Origin: Acuticoccus yangtzensis
GTDB taxonomy: Bacteria; Pseudomonadota; Alphaproteobacteria; Rhizobiales; Amorphaceae
Direction: 5' to 3'
Length of the DNA stretch: 64,000 nucleotides
NCBI RefSeq assembly: GCF_001927245.1
Contig: NZ_MJUX01000003.1
Coordinates: forward strand, 186,001 to 250,000
In this document: one piece after another, positions 8,414-16,392 of the stretch
Position numbering within the stretch: the stretch's first letter is position 1
How the letters are laid out: every line of letters begins with the position of its first letter
Position numbers and translations under genes: made by a program
Notes under the pieces: model-generated
Told to the model about the DNA's origin: nothing
Seen by the model: the letters and a program-made list of their open reading frames with translations, nothing else
The model's database searches: none

Positions 8414-9388
8414 ATGCGCGTTCTGGTGACCGGCAGCACCGGCCATCTGGGCGAAGCCTTGATGCGTCTCCTTCCCGCCGCGGGGCACGAGCCCGTCGGC
8501 CTCGACGTGAAGCCGGGGCCGTTCACCGCGATCAACGGGTCCGTGGCCGATCCCGCCGTGGTGCGGGCGGCAATGGTGGGGGTGGACGCGGTGATCCACA
8601 CGGCGACGCTGCACAAGCCGCACGTCGTCACCCACACCAAGGCCGACTTCGTCGAGGTCAACATTTCCGGCACGCTGGCGCTGTTGGAGGCGGCGGCGGA
8701 AGCCGGTGTGCCGCGTTTCGTCTTCACCAGTACGACGAGCGCGTTCGGCGCCGCGCTGAACCCCGGCCCGGACGAGCCCGCGGCGTGGATCGACGAGAAC
8801 GTCCGGCCGATCCCCAAGAACATCTACGGTGTCACCAAGACGGTGGCGGAGGACATCGCCGCCCTTTTCGCGCAGCGCGGCGAGATGAACGTCACCGTCC
8901 TTCGCACCTCGCGGTTCTTTCCGGAGGACGACGACAGCGCCGCCGTGCGCGCCCGGTGGAGTGCCGAAAACGCCAAGGCGAACGAGTTTCTCTATCGCCG
9001 CGTGGACCTCGAGGATGCGGCCACCGCCCACATCGCCGCGCTGACCGCGGGGCGGGGCTTCCAGCGCTACATCGTCAGCGCGCCGCCGCCCTTCTCCCGC
9101 GCCGACACGGCGGACCTGAGGCGCGACCCGCACCGCGTCGTGGCGAGGCTCTTCCCGCAGTTCGAGGCGGTCTACGCGGCGGCGGGGTGGACGATGGCGC
9201 CGACCTTCGACCGCGTCTACGACAGCGCCCGCGCGTTGGCAGGGCTTGGCTGGCGGCCACGCTGGGATTTCGCGGCGATCCTCGCCCAGGTTGCGGCCGG
9301 CTCGCCGATCGGCAGCGACCTCGCCCTGACGGTCGGCTCCAAGGGCTACCACGAGACGGTGTTTGCGGACGGCCCTTTTCCCGTGTGA
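8414..9388 (+). CDS. NAD-dependent epimerase/dehydratase family protein
   Basis: An extended-SDR protein of 324 residues. It begins at ATG 8414 after AAAGGAGGGG (8397-8406). The Rossmann loop TGSTGHLG is at residues 6-13, a TSTTSAFG segment provides the serine region, and YGVTK is the YxxxK catalytic pair. The C-terminal half is divergent, as expected for the substrate domain. It is 29 bp downstream of the lldD-like gene and probably co-transcribed. Substrate unknown: the family includes sugar-nucleotide epimerases and many reductases. Confidence 0.85.
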   Translation: MRVLVTGSTGHLGEALMRLLPAAGHEPVGLDVKPGPFTAINGSVADPAVVRAAMVGVDAVIHTATLHKPHVVTHTKADFVEVNISGTLALLEAAAEAGVPRFVFTSTTSAFGAALNPGPDEPAAWIDENVRPIPKNIYGVTKTVAEDIAALFAQRGEMNVTVLRTSRFFPEDDDSAAVRARWSAENAKANEFLYRRVDLEDAATAHIAALTAGRGFQRYIVSAPPPFSRADTADLRRDPHRVVARLFPQFEAVYAAAGWTMAPTFDRVYDSARALAGLGWRPRWDFAAILAQVAAGSPIGSDLALTVGSKGYHETVFADGPFPV

Positions 9389-9551
9389 GTCCGCCTGGGG
9401 GCCACGGACCGTCTCACCCGCCGCGATCGCGCCCACCTCCACACACGCACATCCGCCGCTGAGACGTGAGCGACCCCATCGACGCGGTGCGCCGCCGGCG
9501 ATCACGTTGCGCTGTGTCTGATTCGGCGCGTTGCAGCCATGCACGGGTGCA

Positions 9552-9577
9552 GTTGACGAACATTAAAGTTCGTCAAC
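9552..9577. promoter_or_regulatory. Perfect 10-bp palindrome with 6-bp spacer, likely operator
   Basis: GTTGACGAAC (9552-9561), spacer ATTAAA, then GTTCGTCAAC (9568-9577) is an exact inverted repeat in a locally AT-rich stretch, 61 bp before the HTH regulator start at 9638. Size and symmetry fit a dimeric HTH binding site, most simply autoregulation. The left arm also contains TTGAC, a possible -35. Confidence 0.6.
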
Positions 9578-9637
9578 GCTTTAGAATGCGGTTAGCATGG
9601 ATCAAACCATTTTCCGGTCACAATTTTTCTTTCAGGC

Positions 9638-10759
9638 ATGATTGATCTTGATGACTACGACGCCATCCTGAGCGCACTTTATTCAAGCGTGGCAGATGCG
9701 GGCCAGCTTCGCGACGTCGCGCGAAGGCTCGCCAAGCTGTTGCCCGGCGGCAGTGGTGTGACCATCCGCCGGGTCAATAAATTCGATTTTTCGCAGCCTT
9801 CGATGATCATCGAAGGTCTCGATCCCGAATTTATCCACAGCTTCGAGACCTATTGGGGCGAACGAAACATCTTCAAGGACCTCGTGGTCAGCCTGAAGCC
9901 GCTCGAAATTGCCAGCGCGCCGACGCACATGGACCTATCATATATCGAGAAGACGGAATTTTACCACGAATTCATGAAGCCGCAGGACCTGTCGCCGGCC
10001 TCGTCCCGCGGCGTCATCATCGGCGGTGACAGCACGTTCAACATCGTCCTCACCCTGGATGTGGCGGGACCTGTCAGCGATCAGCTTCACCTCGGCACGA
10101 TCGACCTGTTGCGCAGGCTCACGCCGCATCTGGTGCGCGTGCTGAACCTGGCGACAGATGCCTGGACCGAGGGCCTGAAGACGTCGCTCGCCACCATTCC
10201 GACGGCCGCGCTGATCCTCTCGCGCGAGCGCAAGGTGATGCACCTCAACGCCGCCGCCCAGAACCTGTTGCCCGAAACAAGCCTCTTCGTGGACCGCGCC
10301 GGGATATTGCGCGGGCGCACGCCCTATGCTGACAGCATCGTCGAGACCGTGGCGGGGCAGGTCGCGCGGCGGGTCTTGCCGGTGCAGACGGTCAAATTGT
10401 CGGACTTCGGCCCGCTGGGGCATCTTTACCTGACCGTCGCCCCGGTTCAGCACGAGAACGTGGCCGACCTCCTCATCAACCGCCACGCCGAGGCTGCGGC
10501 GATCCTCTACATCGCCACCGATCACACGCGGATGCGCACCGTGCTGCCGCGCCTGATGAGCGTGTTCGGATTAACGCGTGAGGAAGCCGTCGTCGCCTAC
10601 GGCATCCACAGCGGAACGCCGATGGAGCGCGTGGCGGTGGTCGCCGGCCTCTCCCTTTACGAGACGATGCTGATCGTCGAGCGCGTCAAGGAGCGGCTCG
10701 ACGCGCGGCGCTATGCGGACGTGGTGCGGAAGGTGGGCCGCCTGACCGGGTCGGTCTGA
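9638..10759 (+). CDS. LuxR-type helix-turn-helix transcriptional regulator
   Basis: A 373-residue protein whose last 65 residues look like a diverged LuxR/FixJ HTH: LTREEAVVAYGIHSGTPMERVA, then a recognition-helix region (GLSLYETMLIVERVKERL), ending with an ADVVRKVGRL tail. The N-terminal 300 residues lack a receiver or autoinducer motif and resemble the PAS/GAF-like sensor part of alphaproteobacterial LuxR solos. The recognition helix lacks the usual threonine-valine pair, so DNA binding is inferred. It is monocistronic, with a perfect palindrome upstream and a convergent glcF downstream. Base composition just upstream is AT-richer than the neighbourhood. Confidence 0.7.
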   Translation: MIDLDDYDAILSALYSSVADAGQLRDVARRLAKLLPGGSGVTIRRVNKFDFSQPSMIIEGLDPEFIHSFETYWGERNIFKDLVVSLKPLEIASAPTHMDLSYIEKTEFYHEFMKPQDLSPASSRGVIIGGDSTFNIVLTLDVAGPVSDQLHLGTIDLLRRLTPHLVRVLNLATDAWTEGLKTSLATIPTAALILSRERKVMHLNAAAQNLLPETSLFVDRAGILRGRTPYADSIVETVAGQVARRVLPVQTVKLSDFGPLGHLYLTVAPVQHENVADLLINRHAEAAAILYIATDHTRMRTVLPRLMSVFGLTREEAVVAYGIHSGTPMERVAVVAGLSLYETMLIVERVKERLDARRYADVVRKVGRLTGSV

Positions 10760-10793
10760 CGCGCCGTGTGGGCCGGGCCTTTCGGGTGACAGA

Positions 10794-10813
10794 CCGCCCG
10801 GCGCTGAGGGCGG
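10794..10813. terminator. GC-rich hairpin between convergent genes
   Basis: CCGCCC (10794-10799), an 8-nt loop, GGGCGG (10808-10813), placed between the regulator stop and the convergent glcF stop. There is no T-run, so termination is only suggested by position. Confidence 0.35.
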
Positions 10814-10840
10814 CCTCTGCAGGGCCGAGGGGGCGCCGGG

Positions 10841-12286
10841 TCAGGCCGCTTCCGGGGTGGTTTCGGCGAGGACCCCGGCGGCGTTGGCCGGGAGCGGGCC
10901 GCCATAGGCCCAGTCCAGCAGCTCGGCGGTGTGGATCACCGGACGCTCGCCGGCAAGCTGCGTCATGCAGCCGATGTTGCCGGTGGCGACGATCTCGGCC
11001 TTGGTCAGCCCGATGTTGGCGAGCTTCCTCTCCCGCAGGCGGGCGGCGATGCCGGGCTGCATGATGTTGTAGGTGCCCGCCGAACCGCAGCACAGATGCC
11101 CCTCGGGCACGTCCTTGATGGTGAAGCCGGCCGCCGTCAGCAGGCGCTTGGGCTCGGTGCGGATCTTCTGGCCGTGCTGCATGGAGCAGGCGGAGTGGTA
11201 GGCAACGACGGTGTCGCTGCGGCGCACCGGCGCACCGAGGTCCAGCGTGGCGACGAACTCGGTCACGTCCTTGGCGAGCGCGGAGACCGCGGCGGCACGC
11301 TCGGCCCACTCGGGGTCGCCTTGCAGCATGAAGCCGTAGTCTTTGATGGTCGTGCCGCAGCCGGAGGCGGTGATGACGATGGCGTCGAGCCCGCCTTTCT
11401 CCATCTCGCCATACCAGGCGGCGACGTTGGCCTTCGCCGAGGCCAGCGCGTCATGCTCGCGGCCCATGTGGTGGACGAGGGCGCCGCAGCAGCCCTCGCC
11501 GGCCGGCTGCACCACCTCCACCCCGGCGCGGTTGAGGAGGCGGATGGTGGCCGCGTTGATCGACGGGGCGAGGACGCTCTGGGCGCAGCCTGTGAGGAGG
11601 GCGACGCGCTTCTTGCGCGGGCCGGACGCGGCGTGGAGGGCGGGGCGCTGGTCGTTGCCGGGGGCGGGCAGCGTGGCCGGGGCGAGCGACAGCATCGCCC
11701 CGACGCGGGAGAGGAAGCTCGGCACAGGCGCGGTGGTGCGGGCCGCGTTCACCGCGGCGGGCATCGCCGGCTTCATCGCCCGGTTCTCGGCGTTCATGGC
11801 GTTGGGGGAAGAGGGGCGCACGGCGGGGGTCGCCGCCTTAGGGGCCAGCACACCGGCGAGGGGCCGCGCCAGGGCCGACAGGCGCAGCGCAAGGCGCATC
11901 CGCCGCGGATAGGGCAGAATGAGCGCCAGCATGCGGCGCAGAAGCCGGTCAGACAACGGCCGCCGATAGGTGGCCTCGACGTGGGCGCGGGCGTGGTCGA
12001 TCAGGTGCATGTAGTGGACGCCGGACGGGCATGTCGTCATGCACGAGAGACAGGACAGGCAGCGGTCGATGTGGGTCACGTCCGCGGCGGTGGCCGCGCG
12101 CCCGCCCTCCAGCATCTCCTTGATGAGATAGATCCGCCCGCGCGGCGAATCACGCTCGTCCCCCAACAGCACGAAGGTCGGGCACGTGGCGGTACAGAAC
12201 CCGCAGTGGACGCAGGCGCGCAAGATGTCGTCGGCCGTACGGATCGCCGGATCTTCGAGCTGCTCCGGAGAAAAGTGGGTCTGCAT
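10841..12286 (-). CDS. glcF: Glycolate oxidase iron-sulfur subunit GlcF
   Basis: Electron-transfer subunit of glycolate dehydrogenase, passing electrons from the GlcD/GlcE flavins to the respiratory chain at the inner membrane. From ATG 12286 it has 481 residues. Two 4Fe-4S motifs, C25xxC28xxC31xxxC35P and C76xxC79xxC82xxxC86P, are followed by two CCG domains (GEGCCGALVHHMG and EGHLCCGSAGTYN), the heterodisulfide-reductase-like cysteine motifs. A longer frame to 12334 exists but adds residues not seen in the family. It is the last gene of the minus-strand glc operon. An Ala/Pro-rich linker around residues 135-180 separates ferredoxin and CCG parts and is longer than usual. Confidence 0.93.
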   Translation of the reverse strand: MQTHFSPEQLEDPAIRTADDILRACVHCGFCTATCPTFVLLGDERDSPRGRIYLIKEMLEGGRAATAADVTHIDRCLSCLSCMTTCPSGVHYMHLIDHARAHVEATYRRPLSDRLLRRMLALILPYPRRMRLALRLSALARPLAGVLAPKAATPAVRPSSPNAMNAENRAMKPAMPAAVNAARTTAPVPSFLSRVGAMLSLAPATLPAPGNDQRPALHAASGPRKKRVALLTGCAQSVLAPSINAATIRLLNRAGVEVVQPAGEGCCGALVHHMGREHDALASAKANVAAWYGEMEKGGLDAIVITASGCGTTIKDYGFMLQGDPEWAERAAAVSALAKDVTEFVATLDLGAPVRRSDTVVAYHSACSMQHGQKIRTEPKRLLTAAGFTIKDVPEGHLCCGSAGTYNIMQPGIAARLRERKLANIGLTKAEIVATGNIGCMTQLAGERPVIHTAELLDWAYGGPLPANAAGVLAETTPEAA

Positions 12287-12334
12287 GGTTCTGACGCTAT
12301 CGGTTGGCGGCCGCGGCAAGCGGCCAGGGGACAC

Positions 12335-12994
12335 TTAGACCAGGAAGGCGTCCGGGTCGTCGATCGGCTCGGCGCGGGCGGCGCGCACGACGCCGTGGAC
12401 GGCGCGCGCGACCAGCCACACCGCGACGAGCGGGTAGATGATGACATTACCACCCGCGAAGGCGAGGAGCACGGTGGCAAGATAGCCCGCCGCGATGCCC
12501 CAGAAGGTGCGGATCTGGTAGGTGTAGTGCGAGTGGAGCCACGCCGGCGGCTGACGGCGCTGCGCCCAGTAGGCGAGGCCGAAGCCGAGCAACGCCGCGA
12601 TCGGCAGTGCCGGGGCGACGAGGTAGATCGAGTAGATCAGCTTCGCGTTGACCATGCCCGGCTTGTCCCAGGTGCCGGCGGACTCGATGCGAGGCTCCCC
12701 ACGCGCCGACGCTGCGCCCGTGCGGCTGCCGGCGCGCGACGACCGCTCGGCCTTGCGCGCCGCGTCGGCGGCGGCAGCGGCCTCGGCGACCGGATGCGGC
12801 GGCGGCTCGCGATGGCCGCCCGTCTCGGGGATGTGGTGCCGGTTTTCGGGCGGCGGGGCCTTCGCTGGGGAGACGGGCGGTGATGACGCCGGAGCCGCGC
12901 TTTTGGGGGCGCGCTTACGGGCCGGCTTGCGCACAGTGCGGCCGGACGAAGGGACGCTCGGCCCGGAGCGCCCGGAGGGCTCGTTGTCGCTCAT
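12335..12994 (-). CDS. Uncharacterised membrane protein with disordered N-terminus (in glc operon)
   Basis: About 219 residues from ATG 12994 (an upstream ATG at 13048 would add 18). The first 120 residues are Pro/Ala/Arg-rich and predicted disordered. The remainder has three hydrophobic segments (around YSIYLVAPALPIAALLGFGLA, FWGIAAGYLATVLLAFAGG and VIIYPLVAVWLVARAV) with WLHSHYTYQIRTFW between the first two, a pattern resembling DUF4870/Tic20-like small membrane proteins. It sits between glcE and glcF, ending 48 bp before glcF. Function unknown; it could anchor the oxidase to the membrane, or be an unrelated passenger. Confidence 0.7.
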   Translation of the reverse strand: MSDNEPSGRSGPSVPSSGRTVRKPARKRAPKSAAPASSPPVSPAKAPPPENRHHIPETGGHREPPPHPVAEAAAAADAARKAERSSRAGSRTGAASARGEPRIESAGTWDKPGMVNAKLIYSIYLVAPALPIAALLGFGLAYWAQRRQPPAWLHSHYTYQIRTFWGIAAGYLATVLLAFAGGNVIIYPLVAVWLVARAVHGVVRAARAEPIDDPDAFLV

Positions 12995-13081
12995 CTCGTC
13001 ATCAACGACCGAACGCGGCTGAACGTTGCGGCTTCGTAAGAGCATCATGCATGCACCATGGTCAGCCGCGTCCCGCCTGCC

Positions 13082-14275
13082 TCAGGAGCGTGCGAGACGT
13101 CCGGGGTTGAGAATCGATTGCGGGTCGAACGCGGCCCTGAGGCGCTGTGTGAGAGCCTTAACATTAGCCGCGGCATTATGGAACGTCGCGGTTTCTGCGC
13201 GCACAGCCGAAGGGGCCCGCACGAGCGTGGCATGGCCTCCGCCCGCCGCCGCGATTGCCGCGCGCAGGACCGCGCCCCCGCCGTCACCGCTCGCCGGAGC
13301 CTCCACCCAAACGAGGCCACCCGCCCAGTCCATGAAGGCGCGGCTGCCGGCGGGTGCGGCGGCGAGGATCGTTGGGCCGGCCGTCGGCGCGACGGAGATG
13401 CGCCAGACGGGGCCGGAGGTGCCGACGAAGGGCGTCACGTCGCGGATCGCCTTCCAGGCGGCCGCGGACTGCGCAGGGTCGAGCCGGCCGACCTCGTGCC
13501 CGGCGAAGAGCGCGGTGAGCGCGGCGGCCCGCGCCTCCACCGAGGGGCCGAATCCTTCCAGGCGGACGAGGGTGCGTGCGGCATCGGCACCCAACACCGG
13601 GGCGGCGATGTCGGCCGGCAGATGCGCGGCGCTCGAGACGTCCGTCGGCGCGCCGAGGGCGCGGGACATGGCCGCGACGGCGTCCTGCGGCGTCAACCCG
13701 GCGAGGGTGAGGCTGATCTCCATTTCGGGCCGGGGGAGCACCTTCACCGTCATCTCGGTGGCGACGGCGAGCGTCCCCCACGAGCCGCAGAGCGCGCGCG
13801 CAAGGTCGTAGCCGGTGACGTTCTTCACCACCTTGCCGCCGGCCTTGAAGCTCTCGCCCCGGCCGGAGACGGCGGCGATGCCCAGCATATGGTCGCGCAC
13901 GGCGCCCGCGGTCAGGCGGCGCGGCCCGGCAAAATTGGTGCCGAAGGCGCCGCCGAACGTGGCCGCTCCGGTGCCGCCCAGCAGGGGAACGAAGTCCGGC
14001 GGCTCGAAGGCGAGCATCTGGTTGGCAGCGGAGAGCGCCTCCGACAGCTCCGCCATGGTGGTGCCGGGCCTCACCGTGAGGATCAGCTCCTCCGGCTCGT
14101 AGCTGACGATGCCGGAGAAGGCGGACAGGTCCAACACATGCGCGGTCTGCGTGGCCGGGCTGATCGCCCTTTTCGTGCCGCCGCCGATGACCTCGACCGG
14201 CTCGGCGCGTGCCAGTGCGGACTTGATGTAGTCCTCCACCTCGGCCGCGCTGGTGGGGGTAAGCGTCGTCGTCAC
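13082..14275 (-). CDS. glcE: Glycolate oxidase FAD-binding subunit GlcE
   Basis: A 397-residue FAD_binding_4 (PCMH-type) protein, second flavin subunit of glycolate dehydrogenase. VEVIGGGTKR near residue 27, PGTTMAELSEAL near 70, and GGTGAATFGGAFGTNFAGPRRLTAGAVRDHMLG near 98-132 form the FAD site. The start is GTG, overlapping the stop of the preceding Rap1a-like gene by 4 nt (GTGA), which predicts coupled translation. Length and the KAGGKVVKNVTGYDL segment are typical of GlcE rather than GlcD. Confidence 0.93.
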   Translation of the reverse strand: MTTTLTPTSAAEVEDYIKSALARAEPVEVIGGGTKRAISPATQTAHVLDLSAFSGIVSYEPEELILTVRPGTTMAELSEALSAANQMLAFEPPDFVPLLGGTGAATFGGAFGTNFAGPRRLTAGAVRDHMLGIAAVSGRGESFKAGGKVVKNVTGYDLARALCGSWGTLAVATEMTVKVLPRPEMEISLTLAGLTPQDAVAAMSRALGAPTDVSSAAHLPADIAAPVLGADAARTLVRLEGFGPSVEARAAALTALFAGHEVGRLDPAQSAAAWKAIRDVTPFVGTSGPVWRISVAPTAGPTILAAAPAGSRAFMDWAGGLVWVEAPASGDGGGAVLRAAIAAAGGGHATLVRAPSAVRAETATFHNAAANVKALTQRLRAAFDPQSILNPGRLARS

Positions 14276-14745
14276 TGGGCCGTGGCTCCGTTCCCGGCGT
14301 CCTGATCCGGCGCGTCGGGTGTGTCAGTCGCGCCGGGTGCGTCTTCGGCATCGGGCGCGCAGGGGAAGGTGACGGCCAGGATGTTGTGCAGCACGACGGC
14401 GGTCGGCGTCTCGCCCGGCACCCCGCGCTCGATGGCGACGGCCATCATGTCCATCATCTCGACCAGCGTCACCGGCCGGGGCAGGCAGTAGGGGGCGCGG
14501 TTGCCGTTGGCGAACGCGCCGACGCCATACCCCTCGATCAGCCCGGCCATGTAGGAGAGGCACGCATAATTCTCCGGCGGCCGCTCGCCGTCCGCACCGG
14601 GTCGCGCGTCGCAATTCTCGATGAAGCGGGCGGCGGTTTTGAACGGGCTCGATTCGCCGTCGTGGCCGGAGGGAGCCTGAGCGAGGGCGGGAGCCGAGGC
14701 CGCGAGGGACGCGGCCATGAAGGCCGCGGCGAAGAGGGAGCGCAT
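14272..14745 (-). CDS. Small secreted protein with Rap1a/Tai-like domain
   Basis: 157 residues beginning with a signal peptide (MRSLFAAAFM, cleavage after ALA at about 23). The mature part has four well spaced cysteines in the Rap1a/Tai pattern: ENCDAR, YACLSYMAGLIEGYG, PYCLPRPVT and a terminal VTFPC. Rap1a/Tai proteins are periplasmic, and some neutralise type VI amidase toxins, but many are of unknown role. A low-complexity Asp/Ala/Pro tail follows. Its ATG overlaps the glcD stop (TGATG) and its stop overlaps the glcE start (GTGA), so it is locked inside the glycolate operon. Nothing toxin-like is nearby. Confidence 0.75.
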   Translation of the reverse strand: MRSLFAAAFMAASLAASAPALAQAPSGHDGESSPFKTAARFIENCDARPGADGERPPENYACLSYMAGLIEGYGVGAFANGNRAPYCLPRPVTLVEMMDMMAVAIERGVPGETPTAVVLHNILAVTFPCAPDAEDAPGATDTPDAPDQDAGNGATAQ

Positions 14746-16241
14746 CAAAACCTCGGAATGTCCGGGAAGGGCAGCTTGCCGTGATGGACGTGCATCTTGC
14801 CCAGCTCGGCGCAGCGGTGAAGTGTCGGAAACACCTTTCCAGGGTTCAGAAGATGCTGCGGGTCGAAGGCGCACTTCACGCGCTGCTGCTGCTTCAGGTC
14901 GTCCTCGGTGAACATCTCGCCCATCAGGTCGCGCTTCTCGACGCCGACGCCGTGCTCGCCGGTCAGGCAGCCGCCGACTTCGACGCACAGCTTCAGGATG
15001 TCGGCGCCGAACGCCTCGGCCCGCTCCGTCTCGCCGGGGGCGTTGGCGTCGAACAGGATCAGCGGATGAAGGTTGCCGTCACCGGCGTGGAACACGTTGG
15101 CGACGCGCAGGCCGTGCTTCTGCGACAGCTCCTGCATCCCCTTCAGCACGCGCGGCAGCTCGCGCCGCGGGATCGTGCCGTCCATGCACATGTAGTCGCG
15201 CGAGATCCGGCCGACGGCGGGGAAGGCGGCCTTGCGCCCGGCCCAGAATGTGGCGCGCTCCTCCTCCGATTGGGACACGCGCGAGGTGGTGCAGCCGAAG
15301 GTCCGGCAGATGGTTTCCACCCGCTCGATGAGGTGGTCCACCTCCACCTGAGGCCCGTCCAGCTCGACGATCAGCAGCGCCTCGACGTCGAGCGGGTAGC
15401 CTGCGTGGACGAAGGCCTCGGCGGCGTGAATGGCGGGCTTGTCCATCATTTCCATGCCGCCGGGGATGATTCCCGCGCCGATGATCGCGGCGACGGCGCG
15501 CCCGGCATCCTCCGCATCAGGGAAGCCGACGAGCACGGCGCGCGCGGTCTCCGGCGAGCGCAGGATCCGCACCGTCACCTCGGTGACGACGCCGAGAAGG
15601 CCCTCCGAGCCGATCATGAAGGCGAGCCAGTCGTAACCCTCCGAATCGAGGTGCTTGCCGCCGAATCGCATCACCTCGCCTTCGATGGTGACGATCTCGA
15701 GCCCCAGCACGTTGTTGGTGGTGAGGCCGTATTTCAGGCTGTGCACGCCGCCGGAATTTTCCGCGATGTTGCCGCCGATGGAGCAGGCGATCTGCGAGGA
15801 GGGGTCCGGCGCGTAGTAGAACCCTTCGTGGCTCACCGCCTGGGTGATCGCGAGGTTGGTGACGCCCGGCTGCACGGTGGCGGTGCGGTTGTCGAAGTCG
15901 ATGTCGAGGATGCGGTTGAACCGCATCATGGAGATGAGCACGGCGTCGGCGAGGGGGAGGGCGCCGCCGGAGAGCGACGTGCCGGCGCCGCGCGGCACCA
16001 CGCGGATGCCGTTCTCGTGGCAATATTTCAGGACGGCCGCGACTTGTTCGACGGTTTCCGGCAGCACCACGACGAAGGGCATCTGCCGGTACATGGTCAA
16101 GGCATCGCTCTCGTAGGTTCGCATGCCGGTTTCGTCGTCGACCGTGCCTTCACCGGGGACGATTTCGCGCAATGCCGCAACGATTTCAGCCCGGCGCGCC
16201 ATGATCTCCTGGTTGGCCGACGGCATCATTAAGCCCGACAT
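14745..16241 (-). CDS. glcD: Glycolate oxidase subunit GlcD (FAD-linked)
   Basis: Catalytic flavin subunit oxidising glycolate (or D-lactate) to the 2-oxoacid. 498 residues, the normal length. FAD_binding_4 spans about 50-190 (VVPRGAGTSLSGGALPL and CSIGGNIAENSGGVHSLKYG). The FAD-oxidase C-terminal domain carries HAGDGNLHPLILFD and the signature CLTGEHGVGVEKRDLM. Start ATG 16241 has GGAGGG about 8 nt upstream. First gene of a five-gene minus-strand operon ending with glcF. The divergent methyltransferase starts 152 bp away, and the shared region holds an ATTGTCGACTGT element weakly resembling FadR-type GntR sites. Confidence 0.94.
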   Translation of the reverse strand: MSGLMMPSANQEIMARRAEIVAALREIVPGEGTVDDETGMRTYESDALTMYRQMPFVVVLPETVEQVAAVLKYCHENGIRVVPRGAGTSLSGGALPLADAVLISMMRFNRILDIDFDNRTATVQPGVTNLAITQAVSHEGFYYAPDPSSQIACSIGGNIAENSGGVHSLKYGLTTNNVLGLEIVTIEGEVMRFGGKHLDSEGYDWLAFMIGSEGLLGVVTEVTVRILRSPETARAVLVGFPDAEDAGRAVAAIIGAGIIPGGMEMMDKPAIHAAEAFVHAGYPLDVEALLIVELDGPQVEVDHLIERVETICRTFGCTTSRVSQSEEERATFWAGRKAAFPAVGRISRDYMCMDGTIPRRELPRVLKGMQELSQKHGLRVANVFHAGDGNLHPLILFDANAPGETERAEAFGADILKLCVEVGGCLTGEHGVGVEKRDLMGEMFTEDDLKQQQRVKCAFDPQHLLNPGKVFPTLHRCAELGKMHVHHGKLPFPDIPRF

Positions 16242-16392
16242 ATCATTCCCTCCCGCGCACCGAATCTGGAGCGGCAGACCCCACTTGCAACGTCATATTG
16301 TCGACTGTCCAGCCGGTCATGCCGGCCAAGCGGTTGAAATCCGCAGCGACATGTTATCCTAAATCAAGCGTAATCAACCTTGAAGGATCGGC

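Noticed and set aside
16297-16308. ATTGTCGACTGT as a FadR/GntR (GlcC-like) operator for the glc operon
   Set aside because: Only a partial match to TNGTNNNACNA with an imperfect second half, and no GntR gene in the window. Too weak to list as a site.
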